A DNA stretch of 64,000 nt. Source: Paenibacillus sp. AN1007. GTDB taxonomy: Bacteria; Bacillota; Bacilli; Paenibacillales; Paenibacillaceae. The stretch is taken from positions 2,443,501-2,507,500 of the forward strand of contig NZ_CP159992.1 of assembly GCF_040702995.1 (NCBI RefSeq), read 5' to 3'. Each line of letters begins with the position of its first letter. The first letter of the stretch is position 1. A model generated the notes under the pieces. It did not search any database and was not told the DNA's origin. It worked only from the letters and a program-made list of their open reading frames with translations. Position numbers and translations under genes: made by a program. Shown here one piece after another: positions 18,363 to 27,036 of this stretch.

Positions 18363-19559
18363 TTATAATGGAACACTTAAATGTACAGTTGTTCCTTCTT
18401 CATTACTCTCAATCTCAATACTTCCACCAATGAGTCTGGCGCGCTCCTGTATACCAATCAAACCGTAGTGGCCATGTAATTTTCCGATGTGACCCGTGTT
18501 AAATCCTTGGCCGTTATCAACGATGTTCAGGGTGAACTTATTGCTGCTTTGGCTGGTAGTTACTGTGACAAGGTTCGCTTGTGCGTGACGGGCGATATTC
18601 ATAAGGGATTCGCTCAAAATATGCAGGATATGCTCCATCTGCACTTTCGATAACTGTGAAGAAAGCTCTCCCTGAAATTCAGTAGTAATCCCAGTCGCCT
18701 GCCGGAATCGTTCCAGTTGTTCTTGAAACGCCTCGCTGAACGTGATGGAAGGGTTTGATTTTGTGCGTAAATCATCTATTGCTCTTCGTGCGTCTGCCAA
18801 TGATTGTCTGGCCTGTACCATGGCATTACGTATAATTTCCTTTGCTTTGAGCTGGTTCCCCTTTTCTTGATGAATGCTTGCAGCTTCCAGCTGCATAATA
18901 ATTCCGGCAAGGCCTTGGGCCAATGTGTCATGCAAATCCCTAGCCATCCGCTGTCTCTCACCAGTGAGTGTAAGTTCCTCTACTTTTTGATGAGCCAGCT
19001 CTAATTCCCGCAAGAAATTTTGGGTTCTGACACGTGCATTAACTTGTTTGTAAAACAATGAAGCGTATGATATGACTACAACCATCATGAGTAAAAGTAA
19101 TAAAACAAGCAGTGCCGCCTCAGGGCCAGTTCGATTAAATAAAGTTAGAGAACAAAACATGACATAGAGCACAAATGCAATAAAAACTACTTTTGCTGTT
19201 TCGAAATAGATCGCAACGGTTTGCCCGATCAGTACAGGTATAAGACCAATCAGAATCGCCGGCATGCCGTCCGGCATAAGAATAGCACTACCGTATATTA
19301 AAATTGCTTGAATTATAATATATAACGGTTTGGAATAAGCAACGACTGAACCTGTTATCCAGTAAAAGTAACTATGGGCGAGCATTACTATCACGAAAAA
19401 AACACTCGGAATAATAATGGGCGCTGTCATGGTCTGTAATATAAGAGTTGCAGTGGTAACAAGGCATAGCCATATTAACACAGGGAGCCGCGAAGCGGAT
19501 AAAGGATCGATAGGTTCCTCTACATCTGAAGCGGCATTCAGTCTTTTCTTAAACCACAT
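18363..19559 (-). CDS. NarL-type sensor histidine kinase
   Basis: A kinase of about 398 residues. About six membrane segments occupy residues 25-170, followed by a short coiled linker and a HisKA_3 dimerisation domain with phospho-acceptor H210 in RMARDLHDTLAQGL. The ATP-binding domain ends with the glycine-rich HGHYGLIGIQERA. There is no large extracytoplasmic domain, so it probably senses within or near the membrane, as LiaS, DesK and YdfH do. The open frame reaches 19634, but ATG 19559 has GAGGTG at good spacing. Operon with the downstream response regulator. Confidence 0.9.
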   Translation of the reverse strand: MWFKKRLNAASDVEEPIDPLSASRLPVLIWLCLVTTATLILQTMTAPIIIPSVFFVIVMLAHSYFYWITGSVVAYSKPLYIIIQAILIYGSAILMPDGMPAILIGLIPVLIGQTVAIYFETAKVVFIAFVLYVMFCSLTLFNRTGPEAALLVLLLLLMMVVVISYASLFYKQVNARVRTQNFLRELELAHQKVEELTLTGERQRMARDLHDTLAQGLAGIIMQLEAASIHQEKGNQLKAKEIIRNAMVQARQSLADARRAIDDLRTKSNPSITFSEAFQEQLERFRQATGITTEFQGELSSQLSKVQMEHILHILSESLMNIARHAQANLVTVTTSQSSNKFTLNIVDNGQGFNTGHIGKLHGHYGLIGIQERARLIGGSIEIESNEEGTTVHLSVPL

Positions 19560-19606
19560 TGGATTCACCTCGGTATCCAGTATACCTCTTTTCACCAGAA
19601 ATAATA

Positions 19607-19624
19607 GTACGTTAGTACATGCCC
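19607..19624. promoter_or_regulatory. GTAC-rich candidate autoregulatory site before the kinase
   Basis: GTACGTTAG (19607-19615) and GTACATGCCC (19615-19624) overlap here. Both elements recur in one block before the MMPL gene (GGGCATGTAC followed by GTACGTTAG at 17647-17661). This suggests that the same regulator binds both places. Confidence 0.45.
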
Positions 19625-19748
19625 TTTCGGACATTTCCCGCTGCCTTTTATAATACCTAGCGGCTCGTGTCAGTTGTTCTAAAAAAGTTGAAGAATTTCA
19701 TGTATTAGGGTACTTTAATGAAATTTTAAGTACATTTGATGTGTGTTT

Positions 19749-19760
19749 AGATGTACATCT
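19749..19760. repeat. perfect 12-base palindrome AGATGTACATCT
   Basis: A perfect palindrome around GTAC, 190 bases upstream of the kinase start and just beyond the 3' end of the next leftward gene. It may be a third site for the same regulator or part of nothing. No other feature is visible in 19625-19809. Confidence 0.3.
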
Positions 19761-19809
19761 AATCGGAACTAGGACCTTTTCTTGTCCTCCGACAGATAAA
19801 CAACGACTT

Positions 19810-20547
19810 TCACCGACTTTTTTCAATACCCACCAAACACTTTTCATTGCCTTTCTTGTTAATCAAAGCAACTTCAAAATCAGATTCCCATTTAATTTCG
19901 CCTAAATGTTTAGCATAAGCAAATTCATCCGGTTGTTCTGATATGACCTTTTCTAAAAGTACTTGGGCACCATCTCGTTGTAGAATAGATATAAATATAT
20001 CCATGCTTTCTACAGTATGATGGCATATGACTTTAGCATTGTACTTCTTATTAGGGCTCTTAACCATTTTTTTCCACGTCCACTCATTTACGTAACCTAA
20101 CTCTTCTATTTGTATTGCTGTTTTTCTAAATGGCTCGATAGCCCAACGATTACGTAAAGCTAGTTTCTCGAGTCCGTCCATCAGTAGTCGAAGCGCAGCC
20201 CTTTTTTTCTCCATCTCATTTTTGGCAAGATAGTTATTCAAACTAAACTGGATTGGCGCCGAGCACACTCCTGAATCATTAACAATCCTTTCTTCCGATA
20301 TGTTCTCTACACATTCTATTAGTACTTTCCAACAATCGTTTGTTTTGTATTTCCCAAACAAACGTTCAAACATCGCTGTAATACAGCGAGTTTCCAACCT
20401 AAATGAACGTCTTCTCCATTTCCAATTTAATTCATAATCTAATTTTGCTGCTTCTTTGTAATCACATTTTTGTAATTCCATTAGCGATTCAATGCTTTCA
20501 GTATCCTCAATATATGGTAAGTCCAAGTCAAATTCTTTTAGGTACAT
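19810..20547 (-). CDS. unknown protein, 245 residues
   Basis: Not recognised. The protein is soluble, rich in charged and aromatic residues, with no signal peptide or membrane segment; the N-terminal half looks helical (KEAAKLDYELNWKWRRRSF). The gene looks real: ATG 20547 has AAGGAGAG at good spacing and the frame is long and free of stops. It precedes the two-component genes on the same strand but is separated by 250 bases. Size, charge and an orphan setting would fit a polymorphic-toxin immunity or phage-type protein, but nothing specific supports that. Confidence 0.7.
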   Translation of the reverse strand: MYLKEFDLDLPYIEDTESIESLMELQKCDYKEAAKLDYELNWKWRRRSFRLETRCITAMFERLFGKYKTNDCWKVLIECVENISEERIVNDSGVCSAPIQFSLNNYLAKNEMEKKRAALRLLMDGLEKLALRNRWAIEPFRKTAIQIEELGYVNEWTWKKMVKSPNKKYNAKVICHHTVESMDIFISILQRDGAQVLLEKVISEQPDEFAYAKHLGEIKWESDFEVALINKKGNEKCLVGIEKSR

Positions 20548-20721
20548 GTGAGTCTCTCCTTACTTATTTCCCTTGGGCGTGTCCCCTGCAGATTTTGTGC
20601 TGGATATGCTTTGTGTGTTTTTTACGGAAGGCGTGGTGAGTAACCATTCATTAAACAAAAAAACAGCCCATCACAATGACCAGCTGCTTTCTTGTTGTTG
20701 GAGCTGTAATTTCCCGTTATT

Positions 20722-21189
20722 TCAACAATATTTTCCCTTTAAAATCTGTACATACTTTACATCAATTCCAGTGATTTTGGATATTGTGCCCGTATCCATT
20801 CCCTCTTTGAGGGCGTTACGGGCAATGTTTAGATTATATTTCATTTTTGAGATCTTATCCTTTAATAAAGTATCGCTAAAATCCAAATAGTCATCAGCAA
20901 TCTCGCCATCTAAATTAAATTCAATGTCATAACTACCTATTTCTTCTTCCAAATAAAATATATCGACTGAACAAAATATAACTGCTTCTTCGACATTGAA
21001 AGAATACTTAAGATAAATGGAACGTTCTTGAACACTTAAAAATTCTTCGTACAGCTTACCTTGAAATGTATTGAGATAATCGCCTCTCTCTTCTTCACGC
21101 CATTTTCTAAAACAATCCCAGAAACCCTCTACAGTTCGCTTTATTGCTTTATGTTTACTCTCCCAAGCAAGCAGCGTTTTTTTATCCAT
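20722..21189 (-). CDS. unknown protein, 155 residues, possible small C-terminal helix-turn-helix
   Basis: Not recognised. An acidic, probably cytoplasmic protein. The C-terminal part (NALKEGMDTGTISKITGIDVKYV) resembles the short tail 'LLKEGMDIELIAKITGLS' seen at the ends of Rpn-type recombination-promoting nucleases and some phage proteins, but no nuclease domain is visible upstream. ATG 21189 follows AAAGGAAA. It lies 174 bases upstream of the 245-residue unknown gene on the same strand. Both have no obvious partner in the region. Confidence 0.65.
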   Translation of the reverse strand: MDKKTLLAWESKHKAIKRTVEGFWDCFRKWREEERGDYLNTFQGKLYEEFLSVQERSIYLKYSFNVEEAVIFCSVDIFYLEEEIGSYDIEFNLDGEIADDYLDFSDTLLKDKISKMKYNLNIARNALKEGMDTGTISKITGIDVKYVQILKGKYC

Positions 21190-21388
21190 GATTCATTTCC
21201 TTTACTTTTAAATATGCGTCTCCATTGTAACATCCTTGATTGATTTATTCTGCCCGTTAGTTTAATGATTTGAAAAGCAAGATGCCGATTAGATACAAGT
21301 CTAAAAGGGAACCGATTGCATTTCCTGCCAGGTCTATTCAAAAGGATGGCTAAGCATTAACCAACATTCCTAACTGAAGGCTGCATTA

Positions 21389-22375
21389 TTAGTTCACGCC
21401 GAGCTTCTCTAACAAGAGATCAATCGATTTCTCCTTAATATAGGGAGCGTCACTAATGACCCAGTGAGGTACAGTATACACTTGTTTATTCTTCATTGCC
21501 TTCATGCTGTTCCAGATCGAACTTCGAGTTAACTCCTCATATATCTTTTTAGCTTCTTGATCTCCGCCACGCAGAGGGCGCCCTACCTGAATAAAAATAT
21601 GATCTGGATTTAGCTCAGGCAGCTGTTCAATTGAAATATTTTCGAAATTTTGGATCGATTCGGTTTGAGGCAAATAGTGTAGGCCCATATCTTGAGATAA
21701 CGTTGCTCCCAAGGATTGAGTTGAGTTATAGATTCGAAGTACCTTAGGCATCACACGCATATAGAGGACATTTTCAGTAGGATCAATCTTTGAGCTAAGG
21801 AGGTGCATTGAAGCAGCTGCCTTCTGATCATACTGAGCTAACCATTCTTCCGCTTCCTTGTTTTTGCCAAGCATACTTCCGAGTTCTTGCAAAGATTTAC
21901 GCCAATCCTCATTTTCCTTTGTAAGGATTGTGGGTGCGATTTTGGTCAACTGGTCGTAAATTTCTCTTCGGCTTTCCCAACCGATGATTAAATCCGGATT
22001 GCTTTGAGAGAGTAATTCGAGATTGGGCTTGTCTCCGAGATCAATTACACCATCTAATGCATCGTTCTCTAAATATTCCAGGTTCGTCTCCCCAATAAAA
22101 TTTGTCATAGCATAAGGTTTGATGTCCAAGGCTAAGAGAAAATCAGCTAGCTGCCAATTTAGAACTGCAATCTTTTTGGGCTCTCCAATTATTGTGGTTT
22201 CCCCTTCTTCGTTCTGGATAGATATGGAGTTATCGGACGCGCTCTCGTCCGTTTTAACTGCATTATGATCACTTTGCGTAACGCGTTTGCTGTCATTTAT
22301 ACCACAACCAGAAAGGAAAAGGATACTAAACAATAGTAGGAGTAAAGCAGCTTTAAAGTTTTTTCTATGTAACAA
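21389..22375 (-). CDS. iron-siderophore ABC transporter substrate-binding lipoprotein
   Basis: A 328-residue FecB/FhuD-type periplasmic-binding-like protein. Seen: lipoprotein signal with lipobox ending FLSGC (C24), a linker, then the two-lobed binding fold with KKIAVLNWQLADFLLALDIKP, NLELLSQSNPDLIIGW and the C-terminal NKQVYTVPHWVI that typify the family. It should bind ferric siderophore at the outer membrane face and pass it to a permease. Start is TTG 22375 with AAAGGGGG eight bases upstream. A perfect Fur box lies 40-54 bases upstream. The permease and ATPase genes are not adjacent, so this is an orphan binding protein that must share a permease encoded elsewhere. Confidence 0.9.
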   Translation of the reverse strand: MLHRKNFKAALLLLLFSILFLSGCGINDSKRVTQSDHNAVKTDESASDNSISIQNEEGETTIIGEPKKIAVLNWQLADFLLALDIKPYAMTNFIGETNLEYLENDALDGVIDLGDKPNLELLSQSNPDLIIGWESRREIYDQLTKIAPTILTKENEDWRKSLQELGSMLGKNKEAEEWLAQYDQKAAASMHLLSSKIDPTENVLYMRVMPKVLRIYNSTQSLGATLSQDMGLHYLPQTESIQNFENISIEQLPELNPDHIFIQVGRPLRGGDQEAKKIYEELTRSSIWNSMKAMKNKQVYTVPHWVISDAPYIKEKSIDLLLEKLGVN

Positions 22376-22414
22376 ATTTCTTTCCCCCTTTTATATAGAA
22401 TGGACACATTATAA

Positions 22415-22429
22415 TGATAATAATTATCA
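22415..22429. promoter_or_regulatory. perfect Fur box (7-1-7)
   Basis: TGATAATAATTATCA is an exact match to the Bacillus 7-1-7 Fur/PerR-family core TGATAATNATTATCA. It is 40 bases upstream of the siderophore-binding lipoprotein gene, so that gene is expected to be repressed by Fur in iron-rich cells. Confidence 0.85.
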
Positions 22430-22548
22430 TCGTCAATTGGCGGAGGGTGCTGTCCATTGCTTGCAGAACGATTACAAACCTAATGTCAAGATTCGATGTA
22501 ACCTCCCATTCTGTTCATGACGTGGGCAGCTGCTAGCTCTAGAAACAA

Positions 22549-22582
22549 CGGCAATGTAGGATATTCGTATCCTACATTGCCG
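22549..22582. terminator. 15-base-stem hairpin, terminator of the MFS-USP operon
   Basis: CGGCAATGTAGGATA pairs exactly with its complement around a four-base TTCG loop. On the leftward strand it is about 70 bases past the stress-protein stop and is followed by TTGTTTCT. Confidence 0.7.
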
Positions 22583-22651
22583 CTGTATAATTCTTGCGAT
22601 ATACTTCTCCGCCACTGTAACAATGCAACCTTTCAGTAGTTCCTAAAAGAG

Positions 22652-23083
22652 TTAGTGTACAATGAGGACTGGGCAGCTTGATAATTGTGAAACTTTGTGG
22701 CTGACACTTCCAAGCATCATTCCTTTTACCCCTATTAGTCCCCGGCTTCCGATAATAATAAGCTGCTGCTCGGTTTCCCTTGCATATTTTAATATCTCAT
22801 ACGCAGGATCTCCTTTGAGATGAACAGTTTCCGGATTTATCCCTTCAGCTTTTAATTTAGATTTGGCGTGCTGCAGCAGCTCCAAACTCGCTTTTTCCAT
22901 TTCGTCCACTATCTCTTCCAAAAATCTCTCGGGTACATATGTCATTCCATTCGACACATAATCCTGACTTACTTTAACCAAGGTGATTTGAGAATGTTTA
23001 TTTTGGGCTATTTCAACGGCTGCATCAAGAAGTTTATTGGTTATTTCAGCTTTATCAATGGCCACCATAACTTTGTCAAACAT
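22652..23083 (-). CDS. universal stress protein (UspA family)
   Basis: A 143-residue single-domain UspA protein. Seen: FDKVMVAID at the N-terminus, and the ATP-binding signature near the C-terminus IIIGSRGLIGVKGMMLGSVSHKVSQ (G-x2-G-x9-G-S/T pattern), followed by SCPVLIVH. Proteins with this signature usually bind ATP and support stress survival. ATG 23083 has GGAAAGG nine bases upstream; that site lies inside the end of the MFS gene, so the two are translationally linked. An ATG nine bases earlier would overlap the binding site. Confidence 0.92.
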   Translation of the reverse strand: MFDKVMVAIDKAEITNKLLDAAVEIAQNKHSQITLVKVSQDYVSNGMTYVPERFLEEIVDEMEKASLELLQHAKSKLKAEGINPETVHLKGDPAYEILKYARETEQQLIIIGSRGLIGVKGMMLGSVSHKVSQLSSCPVLIVH

Positions 23084-23088
23084 CGTTA

Positions 23089-24315
23089 TCATCCTTTCCG
23101 CGGCTGCTCGTAACGATTTGGGCTGCCTACAGTACGATTGCTTGCTGCTCCCATGCCTACTAAAAAGAGCAGGACCGAAGCTCCTAGCAAAATAAAAAGT
23201 GGCAGGTCCCAGCTATTTGATGCATCATGCAGATATCCAATAAGGGCTGGACCCATAGCGGCAAGAAGATATCCGATCGATTGTGCCATGCCGGATAGTT
23301 CCGCTGCTTGATGCGCATTCTCAGTGCGCAGTCCGAAAAACATCATGGACAAACTAAAGGCGAAGCCTCCACCAATTCCGAGCATGATGATCCACAGCAG
23401 AATGATATTGGGACAGCCGTATAGAAGTCCGAGTGTTCCCGTTAAAAGCAAAACGGTAGTGATGACTACTAACAAACGTTGGTTAGACATACGCCCAGCA
23501 ATAACAGGAACGATAAAAGTAAATGGAAGCATCCCTAACTGCATGATGGACAAGAACCATCCTGATTGGTTGGGGGCAATTCCCTGCTGCTTTAAAATTT
23601 CAGGCATCCAAGCGATCAATACATAAAATATCATGGACTGTATCCCCATGAACAAGGTTACCTGCCAGGCAAGCGGGGATTTCCAAACATTCACATCATG
23701 GCTGACAATTCTTTGACTCGTCGTGACTGTTTGCTTTGTTTGTTTTCTTAATTGAGGCAGCCAACAGAGGACCGATATAAAGCTTAGAATTCCCCATACT
23801 CCTAATGCACCCTGCCATTTAAGACCAGCGTTCACAGCTAGGGGCACACTGATTCCTGATGCGATTGCTCCACATAAATTCATTGAAATGGAGTAAGCAC
23901 CTGTCATGGAGCCAATTTTATCTGGAAAATCTCTTTTGATTATACTTGGCAATAACACATTACATATGGCAATCGCGAATCCTAGAACCGCTGTCCCGAT
24001 AAACAGATGAATTGCGCCCGATAATGACCGTATAACAATACCAGCAGTCAGAAAAATTAGAGCAATCATAATAATACGCTCTACCCCATATCTTCGTCCT
24101 AATTTGGGTACTAGAGACGATAATAGAGCAAAGGCCAGCAAGGGTACCGTCGTGATCAGGCCTGCTGATGTATTTGAAATATGAACGTCATCCCTTATAA
24201 GACTCACTAAAGGACCTACTGAGGTTAAGGGAGTACGTATATTAGCTGCAATAACAATGATGCCGAGAATGATCAACCCCATAGAGGACTGTACGTTTTG
24301 TTGTTTATTCGGCAT
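23089..24315 (-). CDS. MFS transporter, CynX/NimT type
   Basis: A 408-residue major facilitator with 12 predicted membrane segments. The opening AANIRTPLTSVGPLVSLIRDD is characteristic of the CynX/NimT (cyanate and 2-nitroimidazole) branch, like Bacillus YycB. It probably exports or imports a small organic compound; the substrate is unknown. ATG 24315 is used, preceded by AGGAAGGAGAA. The stop overlaps the ribosome binding site of the universal stress protein gene. Upstream are AT-rich palindromes and then an XRE-cupin regulator gene on the same strand, the usual arrangement for a ligand-responsive regulator and its transporter. Confidence 0.88.
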   Translation of the reverse strand: MPNKQQNVQSSMGLIILGIIVIAANIRTPLTSVGPLVSLIRDDVHISNTSAGLITTVPLLAFALLSSLVPKLGRRYGVERIIMIALIFLTAGIVIRSLSGAIHLFIGTAVLGFAIAICNVLLPSIIKRDFPDKIGSMTGAYSISMNLCGAIASGISVPLAVNAGLKWQGALGVWGILSFISVLCWLPQLRKQTKQTVTTSQRIVSHDVNVWKSPLAWQVTLFMGIQSMIFYVLIAWMPEILKQQGIAPNQSGWFLSIMQLGMLPFTFIVPVIAGRMSNQRLLVVITTVLLLTGTLGLLYGCPNIILLWIIMLGIGGGFAFSLSMMFFGLRTENAHQAAELSGMAQSIGYLLAAMGPALIGYLHDASNSWDLPLFILLGASVLLFLVGMGAASNRTVGSPNRYEQPRKG

Positions 24316-24401
24316 ACTTTATTTCTCCTTCCTGTAATCTTTCGTATGATTTGCTTTATTCTGATTTGAAAATCTTTGCTATAGCATCCGCGCGAATAGT
24401 G

Positions 24402-24452
24402 AAAGTATATTATAATATACTTTTTTAATCAATAAGTATTTTAAAACATACT
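24402..24452. promoter_or_regulatory. 22-base perfect palindrome plus second inverted repeat before MFS gene
   Basis: AAAGTATATTA (24402-24412) is followed at once by its exact complement (24413-24423). A second inverted pair AGTAT (24435-24439) and ATACT (24448-24452) follows. They lie 87-137 bases upstream of the MFS start and are good candidates for the operator of the neighbouring XRE-cupin regulator. Confidence 0.5.
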
Positions 24453-24466
24453 GAATTTATATAAAA

Positions 24467-24510
24467 AAATACAACTCAGATCTTCCGTCATGGAAATCGA
24501 AGTTGTATTT
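24467..24510 (-). terminator. intrinsic terminator of the XRE-cupin gene
   Basis: AAATACAACT and AGTTGTATTT (10 bases) enclose an inner TTCC-GGAA pair; on the leftward strand it is followed by a run of seven T. It separates the regulator from the MFS operon. Confidence 0.7.
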
Positions 24511-24530
24511 CATAAGTGGATTTTCGAATT

Positions 24531-25091
24531 TTAGAAACCATATTTTAAGGAAATATGGAGAACGGTTTGGCTGTTGGTACGATTGGTATAAGAATGAGGA
24601 GAATCTGCACGAAAACTGATCGTATCATATTGATTCAGTGTGTAGACTTCTTCACCGACTTGTATCTCAATGGAACCTGTCATCACTGTTGCAATTTCAG
24701 TTGTATTTACGTGATGACCTTCAGGACAATACGAGCTGTTTGGCTGTAAGTACGCCCGGCACATTTCAATATCATTGCTTTTAAAGACCGGTTCAATGCT
24801 CCAATTTTTTTCATCATTAGAAAACCTTAATCCTTCGCCAGCACGATAAACACGAACCGGCTTCTCTGTTTGGATCAAAGCCAATAGCGGTAAAGATATC
24901 CCTTTTGAAATTTTCCATATGATTGCCAGAGTCGGATTTGTCTCGCCACGTTCGATATTTCCCAGTGTAAGTTTGCTTACGCCTGTTAATTCGGATAAGT
25001 CGTCCAAGGTTATGTTTTTTTCTTTTCTATACTTTTTCAATGCACCGCCGATTTGTAATACAAGTTGTTTTGATTCATCGATTTCATCCAT
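24531..25091 (-). CDS. XRE-cupin transcriptional regulator
   Basis: A 186-residue regulator. Residues about 14-68 form an XRE helix-turn-helix (LDDLSELTGVSKLTLGNIERGETNPTL is the typical recognition segment), and residues about 105-182 a small cupin domain (CPEGHHVNTTEIATVMTGSIEIQVG). Such proteins sense a small metabolite through the cupin and control nearby transport or amine/amino-acid genes. ATG 25091 follows GAGGTG. It sits upstream of the CynX-type transporter on the same strand, separated by a terminator and palindromic sites. Confidence 0.92.
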   Translation of the reverse strand: MDEIDESKQLVLQIGGALKKYRKEKNITLDDLSELTGVSKLTLGNIERGETNPTLAIIWKISKGISLPLLALIQTEKPVRVYRAGEGLRFSNDEKNWSIEPVFKSNDIEMCRAYLQPNSSYCPEGHHVNTTEIATVMTGSIEIQVGEEVYTLNQYDTISFRADSPHSYTNRTNSQTVLHISLKYGF

Positions 25092-25239
25092 TAGATATTC
25101 ACCTCAACAATAAACTGTTATAGCTAGTATATTGTTTATCTGAATTCTTTTCCATACGAGCTGTAATGGACTTCCACTTGCTATAGAAGAATCAGTTGAT
25201 AAATACGAAATGCAGCTATAAAAAATTTAGGTAGTCGAA

Positions 25240-26613
25240 CTAATTCATTAAGGAAGGAATTATTAAATCAATTTGCATCTCTCTAGATGCTTTTAACAAA
25301 ATCACATCATTTATCTTGATTTTTTGCTTTAATGTATTCGCTAGGATTATTTGATCTTTAAAAGTCATCACTGCCTCTAATGGATATCTTCTTTTTGCTT
25401 CTGAACCAATATAATAACTGAGATCACCATAAGTATAAATATAATTTATTTTATCTGGATCAAGGTATCTTCCAACAACTTGGTGAAACTCTATTTCATT
25501 ATCGCCCAGTTCAAGCATATCACCAATTACTAAATGCTTCTTACTATAACCCGTCATTTCCTGAAAAGTCGTAACTGCTGCATAGACGGAATCCGGGCTG
25601 GCATTCCAAGCATCATTAATAATGGTAAATCCCAAGGGTGAACTGATTTTCTCAAATCTCATATTAGGCAATTTCAGCTGAGTAAACCCCTCATTAATTT
25701 CAGAAGTGTTTAAACCCAATCTTAGAGCAATAGCAATGGTAGCAAGAGCATTATTAATATTATGCTTAGCAGGAAGTGGAAGGTAGTACACTTGGTTTGC
25801 AACTGAGAATTGTGAACCCTCGGCACTTGATATTGTATTTTTGGCAATTACATCATTAAAGTCTCCCTGTCCAAAACTAATTGTTTCTAATAAGATATTT
25901 CTTTTAATATTATTTATTTCTTTAACTAATAACTGCTCGTCACCTTGGAAAACAAAGCACCCACCATTCTTTAGACCACTAATAATTTCTAATTTTGCTG
26001 CTGCTATTTGTTCTCTAGAGCCGAGACTAGATAGATGTGAAACTCCTATCATTGTAATTAAGGCTATGTCTGGATGAGTAATTCGGGAGAGCTGCTCAAT
26101 TTGACCTCTTTCACTCATCCCCATCTCGATTACTGCAATTTCAGAATCTTTATCTATCGCTAAAATCGTTAAAGGGACACCGATTTGACTGTTTAAATTA
26201 CCTTCTGTTTTATGGACTCGAAATTTTTCCTGTAAGACAGAATTTAGCATCTCTTTTGTAGTTGTTTTACCATTGCTTCCCGTAACACCTATAACTTTAA
26301 TTTGTAACTCTTTTCGGTATTCTGCCGCTAATTTTTGTAAGGATTCTAAACAGTCATCTACATAAATTAACGGAAAATGATCTGGTGGACTAGGGTGATC
26401 CTTTTGCCAGAAAGAAGCAATTGCTCCTTTAGATATTGCTTCACTTACATAATTATGACCATCTAACTCTCTTATGATTGGAACAAATAAATTCCCTGGC
26501 GTTATATTCCTGGAGTCAATAGACACACCATGAATTATGAGTTCCTCAAAATCCAACGATAATCCTTCACCTGCTGACATGCGTTCGATAACTTTGAGTT
26601 TATGATTAATCAT
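25240..26613 (-). CDS. MurF-type UDP-MurNAc-tripeptide:D-Ala-D-Ala ligase, stand-alone copy
   Basis: A Mur ligase of about 457 residues. Seen: N-terminal UDP-binding domain with SIDSRNITPGNLFVP, the ATP-binding GVTGSNGKTTTKEM of the central domain, the TEGNLNSQIGVPLT segment specific to MurF, and the C-terminal domain with NDAWNASPDSV. It should add a dipeptide (normally D-Ala-D-Ala) to the peptidoglycan precursor. The frame is open to 26661; ATG 26613 matches the normal MurF N-terminus. The gene is not in a division/cell-wall cluster, so it is either the only copy displaced or an extra copy; some extra MurF proteins act in antibiotic resistance. Identity is sure, role as paralogue is inference. 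Confidence 0.88.
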   Translation of the reverse strand: MINHKLKVIERMSAGEGLSLDFEELIIHGVSIDSRNITPGNLFVPIIRELDGHNYVSEAISKGAIASFWQKDHPSPPDHFPLIYVDDCLESLQKLAAEYRKELQIKVIGVTGSNGKTTTKEMLNSVLQEKFRVHKTEGNLNSQIGVPLTILAIDKDSEIAVIEMGMSERGQIEQLSRITHPDIALITMIGVSHLSSLGSREQIAAAKLEIISGLKNGGCFVFQGDEQLLVKEINNIKRNILLETISFGQGDFNDVIAKNTISSAEGSQFSVANQVYYLPLPAKHNINNALATIAIALRLGLNTSEINEGFTQLKLPNMRFEKISSPLGFTIINDAWNASPDSVYAAVTTFQEMTGYSKKHLVIGDMLELGDNEIEFHQVVGRYLDPDKINYIYTYGDLSYYIGSEAKRRYPLEAVMTFKDQIILANTLKQKIKINDVILLKASREMQIDLIIPSLMN

Positions 26614-27036
26614 CACTGCACCATCCATTGAATTATTTTTTAAGTGGAGCTCATAACTCATCTTATTTTTGATAATGACATGTATGAGAAGAAATCAAAA
26701 GATCCAACACAAAGGCTTTTTCTATAAAGAGTGGTTCTCATACACATTAAATTGATCATATTTTCATCTTTTAGATATTGCCCCCTGTGTTACTACAATG
26801 GGACCATTCTTCTCATATTTAAGAAACCACGCAAGTGTATAAGGCCATATAATGATTTGCTCATATGACAGACGGTGCAATATGCCGTGTTCTTTATCTG
26901 ATAAGCCGCAGACTAGGGAAATGTCAGGGCTGGATGATAAAAGAAGCTGCAGCAAAAGGTCCGGTTAAGGCTGACCTTTTACTGCAGCTTTTCTTTTGTA
27001 TTTCTACTCGCTTTGTATAGCATATTCATCATAGCT
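26614..27036. other. intergenic stretch, no supported gene
   Basis: Between MurF and the threonine dehydrogenase gene. A leftward frame of 63 codons (26764-26955) has no ribosome binding site and no recognisable family; I do not call it. The only feature I support is the terminator at 26945-26989. Confidence 0.6.
26945..26989. terminator. bidirectional terminator after tdh-kbl operon
   Basis: AGCTGCAG-C-AAAAGGTC pairs with GACCTTTT-A-CTGCAGCT around a short loop, with T-rich flanks on both strands (TTTTCTTTT on the + strand). It ends the leftward threonine operon. Confidence 0.85.

Noticed and set aside
26764-26955. 63-codon leftward frame before the threonine operon terminator
   Set aside because: No ribosome binding site, no recognisable family, overlaps the terminator.
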